A stretch of DNA of 64,000 bases from Spirometra erinaceieuropaei (lineage: Eukaryota > Platyhelminthes > Cestoda > Diphyllobothriidea > Diphyllobothriidae), in NCBI GenBank assembly GCA_902702965.1, contig CACRXP010000880.1, positions 173,284 through 237,283 of the forward strand, given 5' to 3'. The notes under the pieces were generated by a model. The model was not told the origin of the DNA, did no database searches, and saw nothing but the letters and a program-made list of their open reading frames with translations. Shown here piece by piece: positions 49,148 to 60,420 of the stretch (its first letter is position 1; the number at the start of each line of letters is the position of its first letter). A program made the translations under genes and the position numbers.

Positions 49148-49650
49148 CAGTGACCAATCTCATGAAATGTTGACTGAAATTCTGGAATACGTCTTCGATT
49201 AGGAAGGATTACTTGGATCGGGTTGCAGTATTGGTTATCATGCAGTCGTCACTCCAGGATGCTGGCATATGCATGCGTTTCTTCTCAACTGCGCCGAAAA
49301 ATCCCACCTATTACAAAGTAGCTACTTATGTTGTATTAATTTTTTCCATTGACTGCCGACAGATATATTTTACGGAAAACAGCTATAAAATTACTTTGTT
49401 CAACTCACTTGGTGGAAAATCACGTCTTCTTTAAATTTTACACTCGAAGGAATGACATATGTTGCCTATAAAATATCTTTACCTTTTGGGTCAGATCTGT
49501 CGTTGCATTTTCATTTAAGGCTTCTAATGTACAAACTGTATACGCCACTCTTTACCACTAAGAAGATATTATCTAGGACTCGTAATATCCTGTAGTGTTG
49601 TAAACTTCATATGCAGCATTAATTAACAAAGTCCTAACTTCATTTGGTGA
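49148..49650 (+). mobile_element. Foldback element relic, left half
   Basis: Starts CAGTGACCAATCTCATGAAATG and follows the family through the left arm (GGAAAATCACGTCTTCTTTA near 49410) into part of the centre, then fades. No right terminus was found. Confidence 0.6.
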
Positions 49651-50186
49651 CTGAAGTGTACGTGTGAACTAGACAGGTCAAATAACTGCGTGATGAACAG
49701 GGGGTAAGGGGTGGGGATGACTTCAGGCTCCAGTTTCGCAGAAAACAGTCCTGAGAAGGTTAGCATGTTTGTCTCGTACTGACACTTAACACCGAAGTAT
49801 GTTCAGGCTAGGAGTGGAAAGCACTGCTGCGCTTTTGGAGGTTTGAAGTATGGCCAGGGTAGCAAAACAAGCGGGGGCTGGGGATGAAATTGAGAAAACA
49901 GTGTGTTTCAGTCACCGTTTGGGAATGAATCTAGTTCAGTATATAGTTCAGCATATTTAAGGGTAATAGACAGCGCCGCAGAAGGCCCTGCGACCCCTGA
50001 AGACCCTATCTAACGTATTTGTCGTTTGCTGTCAGCAAAGTCACGAAGACAGGGCTGGATGACCTGACAGTTCAGCCAGGGCTGTCTGGTCGCTGAGCAA
50101 TGAACCTAATAACCTTTTATTATTGCAGGGACTCACACCCTCATAATCGGAGTTGGGGCATGGTCTGTTACCCGCTGACGGAAAGG

Positions 50187-50354
50187 GTGACCTAGGCGAC
50201 CACCGTCTGCTCCCTCGTCTTTACCGATATTCGGCTTCAATTTCTGTTTACTCGTCACTATGCAACCGCATGCGTAGACTCTAGATCGGAGTTCCAAGGC
50301 AAGAGAAGACTACGCCATACTCCGCCCTGCTTTCAGGACTGGTCGGTGAACGCC
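50187..50354 (+). repeat. Dispersed repeat E, copy 1
   Basis: Nearly identical over about 165 bases to 51158-51327 (TATGCAACCGCATGCGTAGA, TACTCCGCCCTGCTTTCAGG, TAGGCGACCA). It abuts the SINE at 50355. Confidence 0.8.
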
Positions 50355-50657
50355 AATCGCAACCGACAGGACAACGAGCCCGCGGCCCAGTGGTTAGAGG
50401 TGTTAAACTTCTAACCAGCAGGTCACGAGATCGAATCCGAAGTGTCCCACACTTCTGGGGTTGGGTACGACTGGCTGACAACGACTAATAAGTGAGAAAT
50501 GGCCATTCCAGTCTTCCCTAGTCTTTGTCGACGGTGCTATTCTGCCTACATTACGCGCCACTGTGCGGCTGCTGGAGGGGCTCGAGAGAGAGCGCGTAGG
50601 GGGCGACGGGACGAGTGAGTTCCGTAACGCGATCAATGCGCACCCATCTACCATTGT
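50355..50657 (+). mobile_element. tRNA-Arg-derived SINE, near full length
   Basis: Head with TGGTTAGAGGTGTTAAACTT and B-box-like GAGATCGAATCC, body GGGTACGACTGGCTGACAAC, GGCCATTCCAGTC, then the distal GCTCGAGAGAGAGCGCGTAG and ACCATTG tail. Confidence 0.82.
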
Positions 50658-50804
50658 TAAGTATGCAATATATTTTACTCAAATTACTGTCTATCTGAAA
50701 TTATAACCTCTCCCTTCTTCCGGGTAACAAATGGAATCCGCGATAGAAAAACTGTTGACACTGAAAAAATTCATTGATTGAGTCAATTTTTAAGTTTTTC
50801 ATTG

Positions 50805-50945
50805 GAGTTACGAAAAGTCCCATGAAGCAGTTCAGAAGAGCATTTGGCGAGCATACGCGTGCTTTCGATGCATTTTCATCGGGCCAGTGCATTTATATGG
50901 GAATGAGGTACAAGTAAAACGTGTGTGCGATAAGGAACCGAAGCG
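50805..50945 (+). repeat. Dispersed repeat D, copy 2
   Basis: Contains TATGGGAATGAGGTACAAGT, AAACGTGTGTGCGATAAGGA and GCTTTCGATGCATTTTCATC in the order seen at 3.5 kb. Confidence 0.5.
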
Positions 50946-51157
50946 CTAATCAGCAAGGCCATATGGCACCGACCAAAACAAATGATAATCTGATGGAGCA
51001 ATATCAGATGAATACGACAAGTGAGGTTGGACTTTCCGGCAAGGGTGCTTGTCGGTTCGTACGCAAGTCGTTAATCCCCATGATTTCTTCACCGCTGTTA
51101 ATTAGTGGCATGATGATTACTTGACCCGGAACCGTTTGTCACCCGCGCCTCCCCCCC

Positions 51158-51327
51158 CCTAGGCGACCATCACCTGCTCCCTCGTCTTTCTCGATGTTCG
51201 GCATTAATATCTGTTCATTCGTCACTATGCAACCGCATGCGTAGACTCTAGATTGGAACCCCAAGGGAGGAGAAGCCTACGTCGTACTCCGCCCTGCTTT
51301 CAGGATAGGTCGGTGAACGCCACTCGT
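51158..51327 (+). repeat. Dispersed repeat E, copy 2
   Basis: Direct repeat of 50187-50354, about 970 bases downstream, preceded by a C10 run. The two copies bracket the SINE and repeat D. Confidence 0.8.
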
Positions 51328-51329
51328 GG

Positions 51330-52985
51330 GTGGGTTTGGCGCCGTAGCGCCGGCGGGAAGATAAACAAAACTCCTCACTGCCCTATCACCCCTTTTGTGA
51401 ATTCTTGCACTCCCCAGTAGTACTCGGATTAAAGCATAAATTCATCAGAACAGTTTAAATGTCCTATCTATGCCGATAGAAGCGGATAGGCGAGTTCGAA
51501 AAAGTAGTTTAGAAGAAGATGCGACTATTGGAACAAGAAGTTCACTGGCCTGACGTTTCGGATTCACACTCTAACCCATCATCAGGCACGGTCTCAGGTA
51601 AGGGTACTGGAGGCACACGGGGCGCAGTTGCCATGTGATCACATGACCAGCACAATGAGTTCTACTTCATGCGATCATGGATTTTTATTTCGCACCCCAG
51701 TTGCTAATCGTCGCAATTTCACCACCGTTGTTGGTTCTTGGTGTGACCGTTAATCGACACGCCCTCGTCATGGCCGAGGCGGGAGAGATCTGCAGTCTCA
51801 GAAGAAGAGGAGGCGTTCAAGGGGGCATGTTTATTTGAGACCTGACGTTCCAAGTGGTGATTTCTTCTACCCATCTTCAGAGGCTGGTGAGTCTTGTGCA
51901 CAGCTCTCATTATGTGACACACTTTTCTTAGTGCGTAGGCGGCCAATGACGACTGAGGGGCTGTTTCTGACCTCTGTTTCACCATGACCTGTGTCGTCCT
52001 CTCTTTCGGCGGAATTTGGTGGCGACGACTGTTGCACGCCATCACCGTCTCAAGTTAAGAAGGATCGTAAAACCAGATAGGGAGAGGCAGATTGATGTGG
52101 CGGTTGACTTAGCACTCCGTGGACATCAAGGCATCTTGCACCTGCCTTGATGTATGATCACCGCGTAGACCGACAATCTCAATGTCGTGAAGTTTGAGGA
52201 TGCGCAGCATGTGTTGTTGAATCCAACCTTCACACGGTCAGCTGGGGCTCATGAATTGGAGTTTGCAGTCCTCGGCCGGTTCCTTCAACATAACTGAAGA
52301 TCTCGCAGCTGCACTGAACTCGGTCGACAACGGCTGACTTCCCCTGCTTAGGGATAGCCGTTGGCTATGCAGAGTTCTTAAAGAAGATCCATATCTTTTC
52401 TTTTAGCGGTGGGAGCGCTACAATGAGTTTTTCACCAGCCGGCATAACGTGCCGGTTTTTAAAAAATGTACATTTTAAAAAGATGATTCCTCCTCCGACC
52501 AAACGCTCCTCGCAAAAGAGGGTGGACCGGTTAAGCTCAAGGACATACCGCGTCACGATTAAGGTGGGGTACACAGGTGCCAACCCAATCAACAGACATG
52601 CTGACTTTCCTGGAGCTGAGTAAGTCCTGAACACAAAGATTAAGTCCTGTGCACAAATACCAGGGCAAGACCGTCACATCGAACTCAAGAAAACCGACGG
52701 CAAGCTGTCCGACCGCCGGCTCACCCGACTCCCACGGAGACACAGTTCCCCTCATCCGGGATTTTGTCTCAACACAGGTAGCTTTCGAACCCACCAGAAA
52801 CATCCACTAAAAGGTCAATGGACCAAACTGAGAGAAAAATTGATCTTAAACTGGCTGACCTTGCGCATTTCATTCTTTGAGGATGGTGATTCGAGCGAAC
52901 TCTTCGAGATTTCAGTAGTACAAAGACCTGATTCTGTGAACTATTTCTCTTCTTCAAGGTATCAGTGACTATTAAAAATAAATTA
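51330..52985. other. No recognisable feature
   Basis: Contains a 108-residue minus-strand frame (51719-52045), polar and His/Arg rich, and an 88-residue frame (52537-52803). Neither shows a domain, nor splice partners. Confidence 0.4.
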
Positions 52986-52989
52986 AGCC

Positions 52990-54372
52990 ATACGGTGCGC
53001 CGAACGTTTTAGTTTTCCTCACTCACCTGGTAGCAAATTACGTTTTCTCCAGGTTGTATGCCTGAACAAAGAGCAACGTTCCGTTTTGAAGGACTTTTCG
53101 GTTTACGGATAATTTTGAATTCGGCTCACCATTTCACTTGTATTCGAGTTCTCTAAACTACAAGCCGTATTTCTTCCATTTACGGAAAATCACTTACTTC
53201 TTTATGTCTTTAAGAAGATAACATATGTTCTCATAAAATTTACCTCTGAATTTGGGCCATATTGTAAACTTTACAAGCCACATTGGTGAATGTAGACACA
53301 CGATGTTTTATGAACGGGTATTTCACAGTCTCAAAATACCTCATTATTAGAAACATTTTTAAAACCAAAAGAAGCTCATCCTGCAAGTATGAAATTTGAA
53401 GAAGGCGTAAATAGTTACCGAATGAAAAAAATGAAATTATTGTGCACTTCTCGGAATCAACAACCGAAAATGGGTGGCCCGATTCAGCTCAAAGACGGAA
53501 CGGGTCACGCATGAGATGTGGTATTCAGACGTCAACTTCATTTACAGGCTTCTGAACGAGCTTCTTTCCGGCCACCTGCATAAAACTACACTCGACAAAA
53601 AACGAATACTTAAGTAGCATGAATTTTCCCACCGATTTCTGGTGTTATTATAGAGTTAAGTATATTTCATCGGAAAATGTATAAAAGTTTTCGTATTTCA
53701 CTCGTCCGGTAGCAGATAACATCTTCACATTTCATACCCGAAGAAAAAGCGTTCCTCGGTTTTAAAAGATTTTTCAATTCACGAATAATTTTGAGCTCCA
53801 CCTGCCGTTTCGCCCGCATTCAGGGTCACTCGACTAAAATCTATATATTTTCCTTTTATGGGAAGTCATACATATATATGCGATTTTTAGAGGATAGCAT
53901 ATGGGGTTTATAAAATCTTCTAGTGGGATTGAACCATTTTATAAACTTTACAAGCGACATTAGTAAATTTAGGGACGCGATGTTTAATGAACGGTTATTT
54001 CAAAATCTTAGTCATCTCATAATGAGAAACTTTCCGGGACCAAAAGATTCTCTCTGACTTCTAACATAAAATTTGAAGAATGCGTAATTTGGTATCGACT
54101 GAGTTAAAGAACGAATATTTCTGTGCATGTTTCCTAAGAAATATATTCAAATTTATAAGGGTATCTAAAATCAATGGAAAAAATCCATACTATTTGAGTA
54201 GTCGTTTTTGCAGAATGCACTTTAACCAGGCGGGCGGAAGAAGCTTGCTCAAAAGCAGTTATCCTGACGTGACTGAAATATCTTGAGATTATGCTGCACG
54301 ATAATTACCAGTCAAGTAACCCTTTCGAGTTGAAAGCGCATTTCAGAATTTCGCGTAACATTTATTGAAATA
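52990..54372 (-). mobile_element. Two old, diverged foldback element relics in series
   Basis: Bases 53010-53450 contain an element centre (AAACTTTACAAGCCACATTG, TTTTATGAACGG) with parts of both arms. Bases 53515-54372 contain a longer relic ending CGCATTTCAGAATTTCGCG and a degraded terminus. Both have the orientation of the 41.8 kb copy and are much more diverged than it. Confidence 0.65.
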
Positions 54373-54559
54373 GCCAATAGCTAGGAACCCGCGCGGACTA
54401 AGCGCAGTCGGCCGGTGTGCGACCCCACTTTAATCATGTGAGACAGGGACGCAGCCGTTTGAAGAGTAACATGTATAAAAAAAAAACAATAGACTGGACG
54501 ACGAACCAGTGTCTCGATGCTAAAGTGCTGGAATAATAAACCCCCAGTCAGAATTTCAG

Positions 54560-54665
54560 GTCCATCCAAACCTGGAATTGGGTCTGCCTGGCTGACGACG
54601 GCTAACAGGCCAGAAGCAGTCATCCCAGTCTGTCTAGTCTTTGTTGGTACGCTTGCCTTCATAAA
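54560..54665 (+). mobile_element. tRNA-Arg-derived SINE fragment, body only
   Basis: CTGGCTGACGACGGCTAACA, CAGTCATCCCAGTC and TAGTCTTTGTTGG match the body of the family. The tRNA-like head and the distal tail are not recognisable. Confidence 0.6.
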
Positions 54666-55089
54666 AGGGTTCAGCTAAGCAATCGCATCCAGCAGTTCTC
54701 GTGAGTCGTACGATGTGAGGGATGGTAGTTAAATTAAATCGACAGAGCGACGAAACAAATCACTACTAATATACGTCGGCTAAATAGTTTTGTGGAAGAG
54801 ACACGAAAGTGATCATAGATGAACGTAGAGCTCAATCGACACAAAGACGTGTATCGAATCTTGTCTCAATGCAGTCACATTTATCGTCAGAAAGTAAGTC
54901 TACCAGAATAGATAAAAAGCAATTGCAGAAGCAAGACAGCTTTCCAGCAAAACGAAGACGCGTTCCGTCAAATTTTTTAGGTGTATGGTTCAGCTATCAG
55001 AGTACCGTCTCATCAGCGGAGCCAAGATCTTTACGGACCTCTTGAAAATGGGGGAGGAAGGGGGGGGGCGCAGTTTGCTCACTTGTCAG

Positions 55090-55339
55090 ACCAAAGTGCC
55101 AATTGATGTCACCCTTGCGTGTGAATAGTTTTGCGCCCGAGCAAACACCACTTGGCTCAAGTGTTCACCCTCGGAATGGTGCCACCCCAGCACATTCCTC
55201 TCAAAATAGTAGTAAGATGTTGTCGTTGTTTAGAAGACTGTTAGAGACACTGGAGGGGAATAACTTAACCAAACGGCACTCGAACGTCGGTCTCGACGAT
55301 GTCCACCGTTTGCTTCACCGCCGAATGAGAGCAGGGACG
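55090..55339 (+). CDS. Candidate internal exon, function unknown
   Basis: After an acceptor (CTCACTTGTCAG) 83 codons stay open to a GTAACT donor at 55340. The translation is varied in composition and contains KMLSLFRRLLETLEGNN and GLDDVHRLLHRRMRAG, which look like amphipathic helices. No partner exon with matching phase was found (the nearest candidate, ending at a GTAAGT at 54894, does not match), and no protein family was recognised. Confidence 0.27.
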
Positions 55340-56164
55340 GTAACTTGCTTGTGGATTAGTTTATGGCTACAAGAGACTTTCGTCGCATCTACCGCACCTG
55401 GACCAGTGTCAAACCGGAGTTAGGAAAACCGGAGGTGGGCGAAACTCCGGGTGGTTGGCACGCCGTAAACCTGCACCTGGGCGTTCCACCATACCTCCTG
55501 GTCCAGAACACACAATTGACCAGGATTTTATGCTATAACAACAATGGGGGGCTGCACGGATCCTAGTTGACGTGATGTCAGCCGACAGCTGAGCCTGCTA
55601 TCGCACCCCGAATACTCCCTCGCCCTTCTGGGATTCCCACTGTTAGGTGCAGATTTTAAACTCTGAGACACCTCTTCTTTCTGTACAATACACTGAAATG
55701 TAAAATTAAGGAAAACAAAACGTAAACAGCATGCTTTGTTGCATTTGTTAAGGTTGCTAACCGCAAAATAAGAATTGCGGAAGTGGTTGTAGTAAGTGTC
55801 GAACTGACTCGCGCGAGGAACAGGTGCAGTCAAGCTTATTAGATTATTTAATCCATGTATTAATATAAACTATCAGAAGGCAGAAATGGTCTGGAGGTTC
55901 TGAGTTTTTTTGTCTTGGTATTCTCTGCCGTTGGGTCGATACGCGTCTGAACCACCTCGCTGCGGAGCATACAGTGGACACGCAGCGGATACGACGATCG
56001 AACTATCGGGTCAATACGAATAAAACGCAGGGTTATCACATAACGGAAGGCGGTGCTTCTCTCTCCTCTACAATATGGGCTTTCTGGCCTTGCAGATTTC
56101 TGGACATTCGAAATTCCTGGGACAGGTTTTTTGTTACTTATTTTGGTACATGGTAGATTGTGTT

Positions 56165-56735
56165 GCTTTTTAATTTCCTCAAAAATTAAGTGCGAACTTG
56201 GATTGGATCACTTTATTCGAGGTCTATAGACTCAGACCAAAGTTTTACTATATAAATATTTGAGCCCAAGTCCATCAGCCACAGCGGATAACCACGTAAT
56301 ATTCATTAACTGTCGACAGGAAGCCGGTAGTATACTTTGGGTAAAGTGATTCCATACTAACAGCACAGGTATTAGTAAAAACCTATACACGCATTTTTTG
56401 CCGATAATCTGGCGCTGCATGACACAGCTGCGAGGGGTTCGGCTCGTAAGTGGGTCTCCCACCATTTCCTGTCTGCTTTCTGGTCGGAGCATATAGATCT
56501 TAAAGATACGGATCTACTCCAAGTTCGCAGTTAATTTCTAAGGAAATCAAAAAGCAGCAATTTCTAAATTGGAGTATCTACCAGAAAGCAGACAAGGAAT
56601 GCTGGAGGACCCATTGACGAGCTGAATACCTCGCAGCTGTGTCAAGCAGCGCCAGAATATCGGTGAAACACGCGTGTATGGACTGTTGTCTACTACCTGA
56701 GCTGTTAGTATGAAATCACTTTACCCTAAAGTATA
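56165..56735 (+). repeat. Inverted-repeat element F, copy 2, double hairpin
   Basis: Two nested inverted pairs occur. Bases 56165-56230 pair with about 56497-56565 (AAATTAAGTGCGAACTTGGA against its inverse). The ~147-bp stretch 56343-56490 pairs with 56581-56726 (for example CTGCATGACACAGCTGCGAG against CTCGCAGCTGTGTCAAGCAG). No coding frame. Confidence 0.7.
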
Positions 56736-57765
56736 TGGCGTACGCTAACCGACAAAGACGGCAAAAACGACGATACAAGGACACCATGCGGACCTCGCTC
56801 AATGATAAATCCGAAGGGCTGGGAGAGTCTTGTCCAAGATTGACTGGCCCGGAGGAAAGCATTAAAGCCATCTTCGAAGTCAACCGGGTGTCGCTCGCCA
56901 AAGCCGAAAGAACGACTAACGAAGTCTCCAGAGTTGCGGACTCAAAGCCCCCCGCGTCACCCCTTCCAAAGTGTCCCCAATGTCAACGGACATTTGCGTG
57001 CGTCTCGCTCCCGTCAGACGCCTTCGGAACCAATAGAACAAGAACAACAATACTACATCACTAATTACTGCTTGCTCTACAGTCCTCCTGTCGCAAACAG
57101 CTCAACCCTCACGACGGCTACCACCACCACCACCACCACCACCACCACCACCACCACCACTACCGGTGAACCAACTCCCACCTCTGCCGCCACTTCTGCC
57201 ACTGTCGTCAACATCTCCATCATCACTGCCGCAGCCCATGCGACGACACCTACAGTCACTAACGATTCCAACACCCATGAGAACACTCTCGATGCCCTGC
57301 CATCCACCATTACAATCACCATCGCTCCTACCACCAGCAATGCGATCTTGATACTAACCTGTCCCCGTTGAGATCGCACCTTGCGCACCACGCATCGGCC
57401 TGATCGGTCTCCTGTGAGCCCATCGCACTATGACTGACCAAGCAGTGCAAGAAACACCAACACATACTCGCCGAATATGCGCTCACACAGCCCACGCACA
57501 TTAAGTCACCGCTTGGGCCTACTCAGTCACATGAGCATCCACAACAGCGGAATTCAACGCAACGCTGACGCATTAAACTCGCCTCGTACATCCGAAAACA
57601 ACCCCACTACCAGTGTTACTCATTTCCGCAGCACAATCACCACCACCAATAACCTATCCTGCGCATACTGCCACCACGCATGCGCACTGCACATCGGCTC
57701 AGCCGGTCACTTGCGGATCCGTCGTAATCCTTACACGAAAGGTATGCAGTACACAGTTCGGACAC
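56735..57765 (+). pseudogene. RTE-type retrotransposon ORF C-terminus with decayed C2H2 fingers
   Basis: Begins with the basic stretch RQRRQKRRYKDTMRTSLND, which in tapeworm RTE proteins follows the reverse transcriptase. Finger-like units then occur: CPQCQRTF (frame 2); after a frameshift a poly-Thr tract encoded by a (CCA)n repeat at about 57119-57160; a finger whose second Cys is a TGA stop (57369-57371); SHRLGLLSHMSIH with its cysteines lost; and LSCAYCHHACALHIGSAGHL with its last His changed to Arg. The arrangement is recalled from related proteins and was not searched. All fingers have lost at least one ligand. Confidence 0.6.
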
Positions 57766-57769
57766 CCTA

Positions 57770-58105
57770 AGCTCAAGCGCAACTGCAGGTCGGGTTCAGA
57801 TTTATTGAGGGGCGAGGAGGCTTTTTGAAACCGAAAGCCAATTTTTCTTCGAGTGTGAAATCTAAAGAAAACGTAATTTTTTACTCATGGTACTGAAAAT
57901 CAAGGGTAAGAATTCATACTAATTTGGCAGCCTTTTTTAAGAGTGTAGTCTTTACAGCCGGCTGGAAAGAAATTAATTTAAATGTCGACATCCTGGCGTG
58001 ACCGGAGTATGTGGGATTATGTCCCACGATAATCGATATTACGAGCCAACCTAACTACCTTATCCTGACGGAAAACGCATTTGATAAAATTGACTAGATA
58101 CTGTG
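57770..58105 (+). mobile_element. Foldback element relic, right half
   Basis: GCAGGTCGGGTTCAGATTTATT onward follows the right arm of plus-orientation copies down to GAAAACGCATTTGATAAAATT, but the terminal bases are lost. Confidence 0.5.
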
Positions 58106-58412
58106 GGTAATCTCCCATTATGCAACATACAGTTAAATCTAGGCAGGCATCGACAATAAACGAGCAAAACGCGCTACCTAATGAGTTATCCTTCACCAAC
58201 TTTATTTAAACAGTTGACTGGTTGATACGTCTATTGCAAGGCCAGCGTCCTGCCATGCAGGAATTCATTTTTGTAGCCTCGTCTGAATAGTCTACTCCAT
58301 TTGAAAGCCCGCTGGAGCACCTCAGTCAAAGTTTCACGAGTTTTTTTTTGCGTAGGCCACACATTCAGACACGAACAGTTCACTCAGCACTCCGATGCCC
58401 CAAATTGTGCGC

Positions 58413-59032
58413 CAATTGTGAGATTTTGGATACCGTTAAATGGCCGTTCATGAAACGTCATGTATCTGCATTTACGAATGTGGCTTGTAAAGTTAACAAT
58501 ATTGCATGCATTCCTGTACGGTGTTAAGAGGAGACTACATGAGGTTCATAAAATTAAGCAGTGGATTTGAGCAATATTGTTAACTTTACAAGCCACATTC
58601 GTAAATGCAGATACATGACGTTTCATGAACGGCCATTTAACGGTATTAAAAATCTCGCAATTAGAAACTGTTAAAACTGAATTATACTCTTCTTTTGAAT
58701 ATGAAATTGGAAGAAGACGTGATTTTCTACCGAATAAGTAAAAGAATGAGTATTTCTATGCATGTTTTCTTTGAAATATAATTGAATTTTCAAGGGCATC
58801 AAATATTAATGAGAAAATTGCATATTACTTAAGTAGTCATTTTTTGCAGAGTATAGATCTTGCATGCAGCCAAAAATAAGTTCTTTCGAAAGCCGACACC
58901 CTGAGGTAACTGGATCATTATAGATTTATGCTGCATCCTGATTAGTTTTACAACACTACTTAATTTATCTTTTCAAAACGAGAACGCATTTCGAAATTTT
59001 GGTTGCCATTTCATGAGTTAGCACATCTACTG
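58413..59032 (-). mobile_element. Foldback element, truncated, with rearranged palindromic centre
   Basis: The right arm and terminus (GAGTTAGCACATCTACTG then TA) match the 41.8 kb copy closely. The left arm is missing. In its place 58416-58503 is a near-perfect reverse complement of the centre at about 58577-58663, so the middle of the element is itself a hairpin of about 86-bp arms. Confidence 0.8.
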
Positions 59033-59084
59033 TACGTCGACAACTGAAGGCATGCTGCACGGGTAGCGAAGGCTTCAATGATAA

Positions 59085-59240
59085 CACAAACACCCACGAC
59101 GGTCACGAACGACGACATCCGCTGTCTACCCGACGGAGCAAACGCAGCACCGTTGACTTGCGCGTGAATTATTCTATCGTGTCGTAGACCAGCGCAGCCC
59201 TTAGCGCACTCTCTCCTCCCAACCAACCTGACTTTTTGTG
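59085..59240 (+). repeat. Dispersed repeat C, copy 2
   Basis: Contains TTGACTTGCGCGTGAATTAT and GCGCACTCTCTCCTCCCAACC in the same order and spacing as at 1.8 kb. No coding frame is supported. Confidence 0.45.
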
Positions 59241-59308
59241 GAATCGATAAAGCTCCCTGTGTCGGCCTCATTCTATAATTGCAATCTTATTCACCAGTTG
59301 ACTGTTTG

Positions 59309-59868
59309 GTAAGATGTGGTTATGAAGCCGCACCTGATGGACACTATACTGTTCACCTACTTAATTACTTTGAGTTGGTGTGATTACGCTGACATGGCGT
59401 TGCTGTGCGTTGCGGTGTCTGTTCTCTTGGCGGCCTTGTTCCTTTGTTGCCGTGTCTACCCTTCTTGGCCAAATGCCGGTGGTCCTTCTTGACTTTCGGC
59501 CTGTCCTCTCCTTCTAACTTTCGAGTTAGATGTTTCAAGGTGAGGGTTTAGGGCTGCGGTTAAGGATTAGGGCTAGGGTTAAAGTGTTAGGGTTGGGGGA
59601 TAGGGCTAAGGATAGGGCTAGGGTCGGCGGATAGGGCTTAGGGTCAGGATTGGGGGTTAGGGTAAGGACTTAGGGCAATTATTCTCCAGCCACTCAGAGT
59701 ACAACTATGCATGCCCAATAGTTTTTCTTTTTGCATACAATTACTTGACCTCGTCGCCTGTGCGTTCCCCGGCCCCATCTGTAAAAAGACATATTACCAT
59801 CGGTCCCGTATTACAGGTGGCTGGGGGTTTTTTTTATCTCAGCTGCGGCCACATAACCATATCTGACC
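59309..59868 (+). mobile_element. Short inverted-repeat element with telomere-like core, copy 3
   Basis: Starts GTAAGATGTGGTTATGAAGC and ends GGCCACATAACCATATCTGACC. It is longer than the other two because a GT-rich segment (59360-59520) and a longer run of TTAGGG-like units (about 59525-59680) fill the interior. Confidence 0.72.
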
Positions 59869-60149
59869 GACTGTTCCAGCTTGTCAATCAGCTAGTAGTG
59901 GAATTTGGTGAATTGGCTGACACGTCGCGAAGACCAACGTCTAAGGCGCACCACACACGATGTACCAGGGACTCTGAAACGTTTATCCACTCGACAGAGT
60001 ACTTCTTATCAAATTTGCATGACGTTCAATTTGCGAGAGACGAGGGGGCAGTGGATTTTGCCCTTTCATCTATTTGAGCCCCTCGGCGTCCTTCCTTAGG
60101 ATGGACGCTCCAGAAGAACAGTGATTTTCTCCCAGTCAATTCAAATGCT

Positions 60150-60420
60150 CTTGACAGAGGAAAACTTTCTCTGAGGACGATGAGGATTAACGCTTATGTA
60201 TTCACTACTCAGACCTCCATAAATGTTCTTAAGTCTGCTGCATTGGCCACTGAGCTGTCCAGGAGATAAAAGGCATTTTAAGTTGGCAAAATGGGTGAAA
60301 CCGCTGCGGCGAGCTGAACTGTTCGAAAGAAGAAGATGCGATCGCTGGCATCCTTTTCCAGCTCCTCCCTCAATTAATGAGTAAACGGTATGTTGCGTAA
60401 TCGTCCCCGACAGAGCTTTG
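60150..60420 (+). repeat. Dispersed repeat H, copy 1
   Basis: AGGAAAACTTTCTCTGAGGA, GATTAACGCTTATG, GCGATCGC/GCGATTGC and CTCCTCCCTCAATTAATGAG are shared in order with 61960-62290. Confidence 0.6.

Noticed and set aside
51719..52045. 108-codon minus-strand frame considered as part of a Penelope-like element
   Set aside because: No GIY-YIG or reverse transcriptase motif could be found nearby.
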